From an uncultured Kiritimatiellota bacterium (lineage in GTDB: Bacteria > Verrucomicrobiota > Kiritimatiellia > RFP12 > UBA1067), in NCBI GenBank assembly GCA_934667425.1, contig CAKULV010000009.1, positions 6,576-70,575 of the forward strand: DNA of 64,000 bases, read 5' to 3'. Below the pieces are notes generated by a model that was not told where the DNA came from, ran no database searches, and saw only the letters and a program-made list of their open reading frames with translations. Every line of letters begins with the position of its first letter. Position 1 is the stretch's first letter. This document shows positions 43,071 through 50,497 of this stretch, piece after piece. A program made the translations under genes and the position numbers.

Positions 43071-43853
43071 TCAGCTCACTCCTCGCGTCGAATTGCGGTA
43101 GAACTGGACGAATTCCTTCACCTCGTCGAACTGCTCCACGTCGTTCTCCACCCTCTCAAGGGCCTGCGACCGGTTCAGCCCGGAATGGTATATGAACCGG
43201 AAGGCCTCCTTGAGCGCGGATATCACGTCCCGCGAAAAGCCCCGCCGCGTAAGGCCGACCACGTTCGGGCCGATGACCTTCAGGGACCCCTCTACCATGT
43301 CGCCGAGCATGAACGGCGGGAAGTCCTGGCGGATCTTGGACATCCCACCCACCATCGCGTGGCGGCCGACGCTGCAGAACTGGTGCGCCGCCGCGCATCC
43401 GCCCACGATGGACCAGTCCTGGAGATGCACGTCGCCGGCGAGCTGCACGGAGTTCGAGCAGATCACGTGGTTTCCGAGGATGACGCCGTGCGCGGCGTGG
43501 CAGTACGCCATGAAAAGGCAGTCCGAGCCTATCACGGTCTTCTCGCCATCCTTCGTGCCGAGGTGCACCGTGGCGAACTCGCGGATGACCGTGCGGTCCC
43601 CGATCTCCACGTACGACACGGACCCCTCCTGGTACTTGAGATCCTGCGTCTTCATCCCTATCAGGGCATACGGGAATATCTGGCAGGCCTCCCCGATCGT
43701 CGTATGCCCGTCGATGATCGCGCCCTGCCCGATGGTCGTTCCCGCGCCTATCTTCGCGTTTGCGCCTATGGTCGCATACGGCCCGACCTTCACGCCGTCT
43801 CCCAGCCGGGCATCCCCGCTCACCATCGCCGTAGGGTGTATCTCAATTGCCAT
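43071..43853 (-). CDS. lpxA: UDP-N-acetylglucosamine acyltransferase LpxA
   Basis: LpxA adds the first acyl chain in lipid A synthesis, evidence for an outer membrane with LPS. The 260-residue length is standard. The left-handed beta-helix hexapeptides start IHPTAMVSGDARLGDGVKVGPYATIG. The catalytic His lies in MAYCHAAHGVILGNH. The trimer/C-terminal helix region is GLTRRGFSRDVISALKEAFR. GGAGAAACCTGAC precedes the ATG. The lptF/G-type gene lies 12 nt upstream, so the two are probably co-transcribed. Confidence 0.95.
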   Translation of the reverse strand: MAIEIHPTAMVSGDARLGDGVKVGPYATIGANAKIGAGTTIGQGAIIDGHTTIGEACQIFPYALIGMKTQDLKYQEGSVSYVEIGDRTVIREFATVHLGTKDGEKTVIGSDCLFMAYCHAAHGVILGNHVICSNSVQLAGDVHLQDWSIVGGCAAAHQFCSVGRHAMVGGMSKIRQDFPPFMLGDMVEGSLKVIGPNVVGLTRRGFSRDVISALKEAFRFIYHSGLNRSQALERVENDVEQFDEVKEFVQFYRNSTRGVS

Positions 43854-43865
43854 GTCAGGTTTCTC

Positions 43866-44981
43866 CTAAAGGTTTTTCGGTATGAGGTACGAGGCGAGCG
43901 CCAGGCACGCCAGAACCGGAATCCATATGAGGAACTCCGGCTGCGCCCGGAAGTTCTTCGAAAGGTTCGACATCAGTATCACGACAAGGTAATACGAAAG
44001 CGCCACCGCGATGGAGATGGCCATCCCGATGGAACTCTCCTTGCGCTGCGCACGGATGCCGAGCGGAATGCCCACGAGGACGAAGCACACGGAGGCGAAC
44101 GCGAACACCCACCGCTTCTGGAATTCGGTCTGGATGTCGCTCAGATACCGCTTGGCGAGATACTTCTCAGACCCCTTCCTGCTCGTGCCCTTGGCCTTCT
44201 CCACGACCGCCTTGGCGTTCCTTATCGCCCCCAGCATCTCGAAAAAGCGGAAATCCTTTTCCTTGCGCCTGTACTTGGAGTCCTTAAGCGCATCGACGAC
44301 CCTGTGCTGGTAGCGGGAAAGGCTCGCGCTGCCGGGATGCTCCTCGTCAAGCGGATCCACGGTGATGTCGTGAAGGTCAAGGCATATGTCACGGCCCTCG
44401 CTCGTGACGAGGGCCTTCTTGGCCTTTATCTCCCGCACGAACTTCTTGCTGGAATAGTCTATTACGATGAGGTTGTGCAGCCAGTTCCCCTCCTTGGACT
44501 CGAAGTATATCTTGGCCTTCGGAAAATCGTCTATCACCCGCCCCGGCTCAAGGAGCTCGAGCCCGGACCCCACGGAGATGCGCTTCGCGAGGTTGCGGCG
44601 AACCTCATGCCCGCGCGGGACGATCTCATTGTTGATGAAAAGCCCGAATGCCGTCATGGCCACCGCAAACAGTATGGGCCAGCGCATCACGGAAAGGAGG
44701 TTCACGCCGCATGCGCGCATCGCGGCGATCTCGGAATCTGCGGACATCCTTGAGAAGACAAGCACGGACGACACGAGCAGCGCAAGCGGGATCGTCCACT
44801 GCATCGTCTCGGGGAAGCACACGAGGGCGAACCTCCCTACAAGCTCAAGCGGAATGCCGGAGAGTATGTACCCGACGATCTGCACCATCAGGCCGATCGT
44901 CAGAACAAACGACAGCACGAGAAACGCCAGCAGGAAGGACGTGAAAAACGACCCGAAGATATATCGATGGAGTGTCTTCAT
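43866..44981 (-). CDS. LPS export permease of the LptF/LptG family
   Basis: This is the inner-membrane permease of the LPS export machine. It has 371 residues from the ATG at 44981 (MKTLHRYIFGSFFTSFLLAF). The topology is typical: three N-terminal helices (to about residue 110), a periplasmic beta-jellyroll, and three C-terminal helices (WVFAFASVCFVLVGIPLGIR, AISIAVALSYYLVVI, FLIWIPVLACLALASYLIP). GIRAQRKESSIGMAISI is the family C-terminal motif. Whether it is LptF or LptG cannot be told. TTGCCT-17-TACAAT lies upstream with the -10 12 nt before the ATG. Confidence 0.87.
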   Translation of the reverse strand: MKTLHRYIFGSFFTSFLLAFLVLSFVLTIGLMVQIVGYILSGIPLELVGRFALVCFPETMQWTIPLALLVSSVLVFSRMSADSEIAAMRACGVNLLSVMRWPILFAVAMTAFGLFINNEIVPRGHEVRRNLAKRISVGSGLELLEPGRVIDDFPKAKIYFESKEGNWLHNLIVIDYSSKKFVREIKAKKALVTSEGRDICLDLHDITVDPLDEEHPGSASLSRYQHRVVDALKDSKYRRKEKDFRFFEMLGAIRNAKAVVEKAKGTSRKGSEKYLAKRYLSDIQTEFQKRWVFAFASVCFVLVGIPLGIRAQRKESSIGMAISIAVALSYYLVVILMSNLSKNFRAQPEFLIWIPVLACLALASYLIPKNL

Positions 44982-44993
44982 CAAATGCGGGGG

Positions 44994-45022
44994 ATTGTAC
45001 CAAATAAGGCCTCGCGAGGCAA
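44994..45022 (-). promoter_or_regulatory. Promoter of the lptF/G-lpxA unit
   Basis: The -35 TTGCCT is at 45022-45017, the -10 TACAAT at 44999-44994, the spacer is 17 nt, and TGG precedes the -10 (extended -10). The leader to the ATG at 44981 is only about 5 nt. Confidence 0.55.
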
Positions 45023-45033
45023 CCTTGGACGCT

Positions 45034-46026
45034 TCACCGGCTGATGCCGAGACGGCTGAAGGCGAGGCTTGTCGCCTGCCTCCCCTTCGGAGTCCGCTCC
45101 AGATACCCTTCCATTATCAGGAACGGCTCATAGGCCTCCTCAACGGTGTCAGGCTCCTCCCCCACCGATACCGCGATGGTGGAGAGACCTACTGGCCCGC
45201 CGTTGAACTTCACGCATATCGTCTCGAGTATCCTGACATCCATCTCGTCGAGCCCGTGCGGATCGATCTCGAGCAGCTCAAGCGACTCTCTGGCCACGTC
45301 TCCGGTTATGCGGTTTCCCGCTCTGACCTGCGCGTAGTCGCGCACCCGCCTCAGGAGGTTGTTCGCGATTCGCGGAGTGCCACGCGAGCGATGCGCGATC
45401 TCGATCGCGCCGGCGTCGTCGATGTCCACTCCGAGCCTGCCGGCGGAGCGTTTCACAATCTCCTCGAGGTCGCCCGGCACGTAGTAGTCGAGGCGGTTCA
45501 CAAGGCCGAACCGCGCACGCAGCGGAGCCGCGATAAGCCCTATCCGCGTCGTCGCGCCCACAAGGGTGAAGCGCGGAAGCTCAAGCCGCACGCTGCGGGC
45601 ATTCGGCCCCTGGTCGATCATGATGTCAATGGCGAAATCCTCCATCGCCGAGTAGAGGTACTCCTCTACCGTCTTCGCCATGCGGTGTATCTCGTCTATG
45701 AATACGATATCCCCCGCCTCCAGGGACGTAAGCAGCCCGGCAAGGTCGGCCGGCTTCGTGAGCACCGGGCCCGAGGTCGTCTTCACCCGCACGCCCATCG
45801 CCTCTCCGAGGATGTACGAGAGAGTCGTCTTGCCGAGGCCGGGAGGACCCGAAAACAGCACATGGTCAAGAGTCTCGCCTCGCTCCTTTGCGGCCTGAAC
45901 CGCCAACATGAGCCTGTCGCGAATCTTCTGCTGGCCGACGAATTCGGCGAACTCGGATGGCCTCAGGCGGTTGTCGAATGCCGCATTCCGCCGATTAAGT
46001 GTCTCGCTTGTACGGGTAGTGTCCAT
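45034..46026 (-). CDS. ruvB: Holliday junction DNA helicase RuvB
   Basis: RuvB is the AAA+ motor of Holliday-junction branch migration. It has 330 residues from the ATG at 46026 (MDTTRTSETLNRRNAAFDNR). The frame runs further upstream, but that part lacks family sequence and overlaps the promoter. Motifs: LRPSEFAEFVGQQKIRDRL, Walker A SGPPGLGKTTL, Walker B IVFIDEIHRM, sensor I VGATTRIGLI, arginine finger region APLRARFGLV, and the C-terminal winged helix with QTPKGRQAT-like RTPKGRQATSLA. ruvA and ruvC are not adjacent in the window. Confidence 0.95.
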   Translation of the reverse strand: MDTTRTSETLNRRNAAFDNRLRPSEFAEFVGQQKIRDRLMLAVQAAKERGETLDHVLFSGPPGLGKTTLSYILGEAMGVRVKTTSGPVLTKPADLAGLLTSLEAGDIVFIDEIHRMAKTVEEYLYSAMEDFAIDIMIDQGPNARSVRLELPRFTLVGATTRIGLIAAPLRARFGLVNRLDYYVPGDLEEIVKRSAGRLGVDIDDAGAIEIAHRSRGTPRIANNLLRRVRDYAQVRAGNRITGDVARESLELLEIDPHGLDEMDVRILETICVKFNGGPVGLSTIAVSVGEEPDTVEEAYEPFLIMEGYLERTPKGRQATSLAFSRLGISR

Positions 46027-46038
46027 GGATGGCTGGGA

Positions 46039-46047
46039 ATTATACCA
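46039..46047 (-). promoter_or_regulatory. Extended -10 (TGGTATAAT) of ruvB
   Basis: The minus strand reads TGTGGTATAAT, then 12 nt, then the ATG at 46026. No Shine-Dalgarno is seen in the short leader. Confidence 0.5.
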
Positions 46048-46153
46048 CAAAAGCCCAACTGCCGAACCCATGCGGCGAGCCGTCCGCCCAGAAAGACAAT
46101 CAGCTCCATATGTCTCCATACCACCCACCCAACCTATCTGCACAATTTAAAAC

Positions 46154-46162
46154 GGGGGGGGG
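46154..46162. repeat. G9 homopolymer upstream of the plus-strand operon promoter
   Basis: Nine consecutive G residues lie 23 bp before the -35 of the operon at 46245 and between two divergent genes. Such tracts are slippage-prone. Confidence 0.85.
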
Positions 46163-46185
46163 TAATTTGCAATTATAACTTCTTG

Positions 46186-46214
46186 TTGAATTTTTCATAT
46201 TGTTTTGGTAAAAT
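46186..46214 (+). promoter_or_regulatory. Promoter of the plus-strand operon
   Basis: TTGAAT at 46186-46191 and TAAAAT at 46209-46214 are separated by 17 nt in a locally AT-rich stretch. The leader is about 24 nt and contains AGGAG at 46233-46237, seven bases before the ATG at 46245. Confidence 0.65.
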
Positions 46215-46244
46215 CCCACCGATTAATCCTATAGGAGTGAAAGA

Positions 46245-46889
46245 ATGACAAGAATGCGACTCATCCATCTTGTTGGCGCGGCATTCGTCTCTTCGGCCGT
46301 CTTTGCAGTGGAGCTGACAAGCGAAGCGACATTCATCTTCGTGCGGCCTGAGACGAGTTCCTTCTGGCGCACGGCGCCGAGTCGTTCTCTAACAGTGCCA
46401 ATCGAATGGCCAAACGGCGCCTCTACGGCGACGCTTGTCGTGAAGGGACTCGGCTATGAGGAAACGTACACCGGTCTTACGGACGACTCATTCTCCTTTT
46501 CACTGCCGGACGCGGCAGGGCTTGAATCAGAAAACGTCTATGACCTGACGCTGTCGTTCGACAACGGCACAATGCGTTCGGCGAAGATCGGCCTGATCTA
46601 TGGGCTTTCGCCAGACTCCGAGGGCGCTACGCGGTGCATCGCCCCCAAAACGGCGAGGTCATGGGGCATGGTGACAGGTGGTCGCGCCGTGTTGCCTGTC
46701 CCCTACGGCACGACGTCGTTCACGGTCAACGGCATCGAGACGGCGACGGGCCTCGACGGTGCGCAGGGGTGGCTCGCGCTCGGCGGCATAGGAGCGAACA
46801 ACAGCCAATCCCTGACGCTCACGGCAAACGGAGACGAATCAACGGCCTCGCTCTACGGTCGCGTCGGCCTGTTCCTGCTCATTCGCTGA
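46245..46889 (+). CDS. Small secreted protein with beta-rich domain, unknown function
   Basis: The 214-residue protein has a signal peptide (MTRMRLIHLVGAAFVSSAVFA). The rest is beta-rich with no cysteine in the core except one at RCIAPK; I recognise no family. It ends YGRVGLFLLIR, the same terminal pattern as the two PATR proteins (GTAIVVR, GLALSVR). It is the first gene of a three-gene operon, 20 nt before the SUMF1-fold gene, and has a good promoter and AGGAG. The shared tail suggests a common sorting or assembly signal, which is inference. Confidence 0.65.
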   Translation: MTRMRLIHLVGAAFVSSAVFAVELTSEATFIFVRPETSSFWRTAPSRSLTVPIEWPNGASTATLVVKGLGYEETYTGLTDDSFSFSLPDAAGLESENVYDLTLSFDNGTMRSAKIGLIYGLSPDSEGATRCIAPKTARSWGMVTGGRAVLPVPYGTTSFTVNGIETATGLDGAQGWLALGGIGANNSQSLTLTANGDESTASLYGRVGLFLLIR

Positions 46890-46909
46890 TTTCACGAAAG
46901 GAAAACAAG

Positions 46910-48292
46910 ATGAAGAAACTCACCTTCACGCTTGGCCTGTCCGCTGTCGCGCTGTCGGCCTCGGCCACGCAAATCGAACAGGTCATCGTCCGCCAGCAGT
47001 GGCCGTGGTCAACGGACGTTAAAGTCGAATACAGGCTTTCCGGTGTCGTTGATCCCGTCGATGTCGCCGTCCGGGCATACAACGGGGCGACCGAACTTGA
47101 CGCAGTGAAACTCCGGGACGCGATCACTGGCGAGCTGACCGGCATCACGGAAGGCGGTGTCCGGTCGTTCGTGATCGATCCCGTCCGAGCCTTCGGAACG
47201 GAGAAGATCGCTCTTTCCGACTTCCGGGTGAAACTCGTCGTCAACGATGCGGCGCTCTACCGGGTATTCAATCTCCAGCCGCCTTATGACATCACAGACA
47301 TATCACGCACCGACCTGCGTAGCGGAGTCTACGGCACGTATGAGACGAACTACGCCAACATCGTTCCAGCCTCGTCCATCGGCGAAGTCCTGATATGGAC
47401 GGGTGTGACGAACAATCCGATCTACAAGACGACGCACCTCGTCATGCGCCGCGTCTCGGCCGCCGGGATGAACTTCACCATGGGCGCATCAACCGACGAA
47501 CGTGGGCAGAAATACGACTCGCTGAACTACAAGGACTATGAGACGCCGCACATGGTCTCGTTCACGAACGACTTCTTCGTTTCGGTCTTTCCGGTGACGG
47601 CATGCCAGCACAAGCTGATTCTCGGACAGACACCGGACACAGGCGACATCTCCCTTCGTAAGCCTCAAACGCCGGTTCTGTTCACGGATTTGCGCGGCTA
47701 CTTCATCGTCAATGGCAAGTCGGGTTGGTGGCCTGACGCAGGCGTTTGGTCGGCGGATGGGTTCGTCCCTGACGCGGCGGGGAATCCGCACGACGTCGAT
47801 GCCGCCTCGGTGCTGGCCAAGCTCCGTCAGATGACGGGCGAAAATACGTTCGACCTTCCAACGGAGGCACGGTGGGAATTCGCGTGCCGGGCGGGGACGA
47901 CGACGGCAACCTACGCGGGCGACCTGACATGCGAGACGTCGGCGGGACCAGATCCCGCGCTCGAGCAGATCGCATGGTATTCCGCGAACTCGGAGGGCGT
48001 GATGCACGAAGTCGGGCTGAAGGCCGCAAACCCCTGGGGTCTCTACGACATGCTGGGCAACGTCCAGGAACTCTGCCTTGACATCAGCGTGAACAACATG
48101 GACTCGTCTCCAGCCGTCGATCCTGTCGGTTCCACGAGTTTGAACCGGTTTCATCTTCGCAAGGTGCGTGGAGGCGGATATTCGACTGTTGCATATCGGG
48201 TGCGTTCGGCGTTTCGCGGCCAAGCCGTCAATCCTCACGCCGAGGTGGCGGACGAGAACGGCGGCTACCGCCTGATCTTCGAAGCGCGATAG
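46910..48292 (+). CDS. Secreted SUMF1/FGE-fold protein lacking catalytic cysteines
   Basis: The 460-residue protein starts at the ATG at 46910, preceded by AAAGGAAAA, and has a signal peptide (MKKLTFTLGLSAVALSASA). Residues about 20-160 are a beta-rich domain. From MRRVSAAGMNFTMGASTDE the sequence is a formylglycine-generating-enzyme fold: DFFVSVFPVTACQ, FDLPTEARWEFACRAGT, PNPWGLYDMLGN-like NPWGLYDMLGNVQEL and the end RKVRGGGYSTVAYRVRSAFR. True FGE enzymes carry two cysteines in this last segment; here there are none. No sulfatase is in the window. It is more likely a binding or structural version of the fold. Confidence 0.78.
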   Translation: MKKLTFTLGLSAVALSASATQIEQVIVRQQWPWSTDVKVEYRLSGVVDPVDVAVRAYNGATELDAVKLRDAITGELTGITEGGVRSFVIDPVRAFGTEKIALSDFRVKLVVNDAALYRVFNLQPPYDITDISRTDLRSGVYGTYETNYANIVPASSIGEVLIWTGVTNNPIYKTTHLVMRRVSAAGMNFTMGASTDERGQKYDSLNYKDYETPHMVSFTNDFFVSVFPVTACQHKLILGQTPDTGDISLRKPQTPVLFTDLRGYFIVNGKSGWWPDAGVWSADGFVPDAAGNPHDVDAASVLAKLRQMTGENTFDLPTEARWEFACRAGTTTATYAGDLTCETSAGPDPALEQIAWYSANSEGVMHEVGLKAANPWGLYDMLGNVQELCLDISVNNMDSSPAVDPVGSTSLNRFHLRKVRGGGYSTVAYRVRSAFRGQAVNPHAEVADENGGYRLIFEAR

Positions 48293-48306
48293 GACTGGGG
48301 GTGACC

Positions 48307-50463
48307 ATGAAGAAGATGATTGTTTTCATCCTGACGGCGGCGTTTGTGTCCGCCGCATTGTCGGAGGTCGTCCTGGAGAATGACGTGCTGAAGTTCACGT
48401 TCGCTGGGGAGAAGGACGGCTATGCGCTGACTGGCATTGTCAACAAGCTCGGCACGACTGCGCGATTCATCGAGGCGGGGCGGTCGAACGACCTGTGGCG
48501 GTTGGAGTTCATATGCCGCGATGCGGACGGATCGTTTCGTCACGTTTTCCTCGACAACCGGGCGTCTGCGGCTTCGCGGAGCGTCCAGACGCACGGCGAC
48601 AAGACGTATTTCCTCTTCAAGGGAGTAGATGTCGGCGAAGAAAAAGGCGTACTCGATGTCGTGGCGTGCGTAGACCTGAAGCCCAAGGACGGTGAGAGTG
48701 AATGGACGCTGCGTGTTCAGAACCGAAGCCGGAAGTACGCGCTCTACCAGACGTTCTACCCTTGCCTCAATAAGGTCATGCCGCTCGGGAAGGGCAATGC
48801 GTTCATTCCTCATTCTTTGCTCGGCGGGACGTGGCGGCGGAAGTTCGGCGCCGACTCGACCTACACGAAGATCTACGAGGATATCGTCGCATCGATCCCG
48901 GGCTGGCGACCGCCGGTCGCCTCCTTTCACTTGGGCGACTGCGGACTCTACGTCGCGGCGCATGACCCGACACAACGATGCAAGAACCTGCGCATAACTA
49001 CGGACATCAGCTGTGCGTTCGAGACAGTCGTCGAGGACGCGGGTATCGTCGGCAAAGCGGAGGAAGGCCCGCGCTATCCCGTGACGATCGCGGCGATATC
49101 GGGCGACTGGTGGGCAACGGCGAGACGCTACCGCAGCTGGGCGCAGCAACAAACGTGGGCCGCGAAGGGACCAATCTTGAAGCGGGCAGACTATCCGAAT
49201 ACGCTGGCGGATACCGATCTCCTCTTCCGGTTCAATGAGAGCAATCCCGCCGGCATGAGCAACACGGTCGAGCGTCTGGCCAAACAGTTCAAGGGGCTGA
49301 ATCTCATTGTCCACTGGTACTGCTGGAGTCAGCAGCCCTACTGCGTGAACTTCCCCGAGTTTTTCCCGGCGCGAGCCGGCGTCCGCGAAGTAGTCCGCTA
49401 CGCCCAGTCGCTGGGGATCAAGATGATTCCCTACGTCGATCCGCGCCTGTGGGACGTTGATTTGGCATCGTGGGTCTATGCCAAGAAGGACGCCTGCCGG
49501 AGTATGTCGGGCGAACTCACGACGGAGGTCTACTATCCGAAGCACAGGTTGGCTGTGATGTGTCCGGCGGCGGATGCATGGGGCGAAGTGGCGATGAAGA
49601 TGACTACGGATGCCGTGATGACGGAGGCGGAGAACATAAACGGCTGCGGCTTCGACGGCGTTTACCACGACCAGGTCGCCTGTTCGCGACAGATTCCCTG
49701 CTGGGCCGAGGGCCATTCGCACGCGAAAGGCGGCGGCGACTGGTGGTTTAAGGGTACGCGAAAGGCTTTCGCACGGATTCACGACTGGTGTGCATCGCGC
49801 GGTGCAATCCTACTGTCTGAAGGCACGGGGGACATGTGCCTCGATCAATTCGATGGATTTCTAAAGGCAAGCGGCGTCCGTCAGGACGAGGTTCCGTTCT
49901 ATCCGGCGGTCTACGGCGGCTTCGCCGTCTACTACGGGAACTACCAGTCTCTTCATGACAGCATCGAGTGCTTCCGCGCATACCAGATGCGCGACTTCAC
50001 GTCGGGTGTCCTACTGGGTTGGCTGGACAGGTGGAATGTCACATCCGACGAGTTCTCCCGCCAGCGAGACTGTCTGGCGCGGTGTGCGCGGACACGGCGC
50101 GCAGCTGCGGAGTTCATGGTCTACGGGACGCTGGAGGACGAGCTTCGCTTCGTCGGCGAACCGCAGCCATCCGACAGTTTCACGATGCACACGATCTGGC
50201 ATGTCTACGACTACCACTACGTGCTGCCGACGGTGACGGGGACGGTGTGGAAGAACACGGCAGACGATGCGACTGGCGTCATCGTGGCGAACGCCGCATC
50301 GAAGGTGCAGACAATCCGCTTTAGGCTTCCGGCGATTGGGCTTGCGGTGGCGCAGCATTCGTCAGACGTTGGTGCGACACCGGTATACGGCGAGCAGGGC
50401 AGCATCGGTACGCTGACGTTGCCGCCCTGCTCTACAGTGTTTCTGCGAACGAGGGGCAAGTAG
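48307..50463 (+). CDS. Secreted DUF6259-like putative glycoside hydrolase
   Basis: The product has 718 residues from the ATG at 48307, preceded by GGGGG; a GTG 6 nt upstream is possible. The signal peptide is MKKMIVFILTAAFVSAALS. An N-terminal beta-sandwich (to about 290) is followed by a barrel with LIVHWYCWSQQPYC, KMIPYVDPRLWD, NINGCGFDGVYHDQVACS, AILLSEGTGDMC and a C-terminal beta domain. This resembles the DUF6259 family of gut PVC/Bacteroidota genomes, related to GH36/GH101-type barrels. FDGVYHDQ and LLSEGTG hold candidate acids. It closes the operon and converges on the giant GH28 gene with a 34-bp gap and no visible terminator. Confidence 0.68.
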   Translation: MKKMIVFILTAAFVSAALSEVVLENDVLKFTFAGEKDGYALTGIVNKLGTTARFIEAGRSNDLWRLEFICRDADGSFRHVFLDNRASAASRSVQTHGDKTYFLFKGVDVGEEKGVLDVVACVDLKPKDGESEWTLRVQNRSRKYALYQTFYPCLNKVMPLGKGNAFIPHSLLGGTWRRKFGADSTYTKIYEDIVASIPGWRPPVASFHLGDCGLYVAAHDPTQRCKNLRITTDISCAFETVVEDAGIVGKAEEGPRYPVTIAAISGDWWATARRYRSWAQQQTWAAKGPILKRADYPNTLADTDLLFRFNESNPAGMSNTVERLAKQFKGLNLIVHWYCWSQQPYCVNFPEFFPARAGVREVVRYAQSLGIKMIPYVDPRLWDVDLASWVYAKKDACRSMSGELTTEVYYPKHRLAVMCPAADAWGEVAMKMTTDAVMTEAENINGCGFDGVYHDQVACSRQIPCWAEGHSHAKGGGDWWFKGTRKAFARIHDWCASRGAILLSEGTGDMCLDQFDGFLKASGVRQDEVPFYPAVYGGFAVYYGNYQSLHDSIECFRAYQMRDFTSGVLLGWLDRWNVTSDEFSRQRDCLARCARTRRAAAEFMVYGTLEDELRFVGEPQPSDSFTMHTIWHVYDYHYVLPTVTGTVWKNTADDATGVIVANAASKVQTIRFRLPAIGLAVAQHSSDVGATPVYGEQGSIGTLTLPPCSTVFLRTRGK

Positions 50464-50497
50464 CCCTCTTCTATCCACTTCCCGTCAGCCCGGCAAG

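Noticed and set aside
48165..48292. Diversity-generating retroelement variable region at the C-terminus of the FGE-fold protein
   Set aside because: The fold and position fit, but I see no adenine-rich codon bias, no template repeat and no reverse transcriptase in the window.
48265..49782. A 505-codon minus-strand frame
   Set aside because: It is antisense to the DUF6259-like gene, which has a signal peptide, a ribosome-binding site and an operon context.
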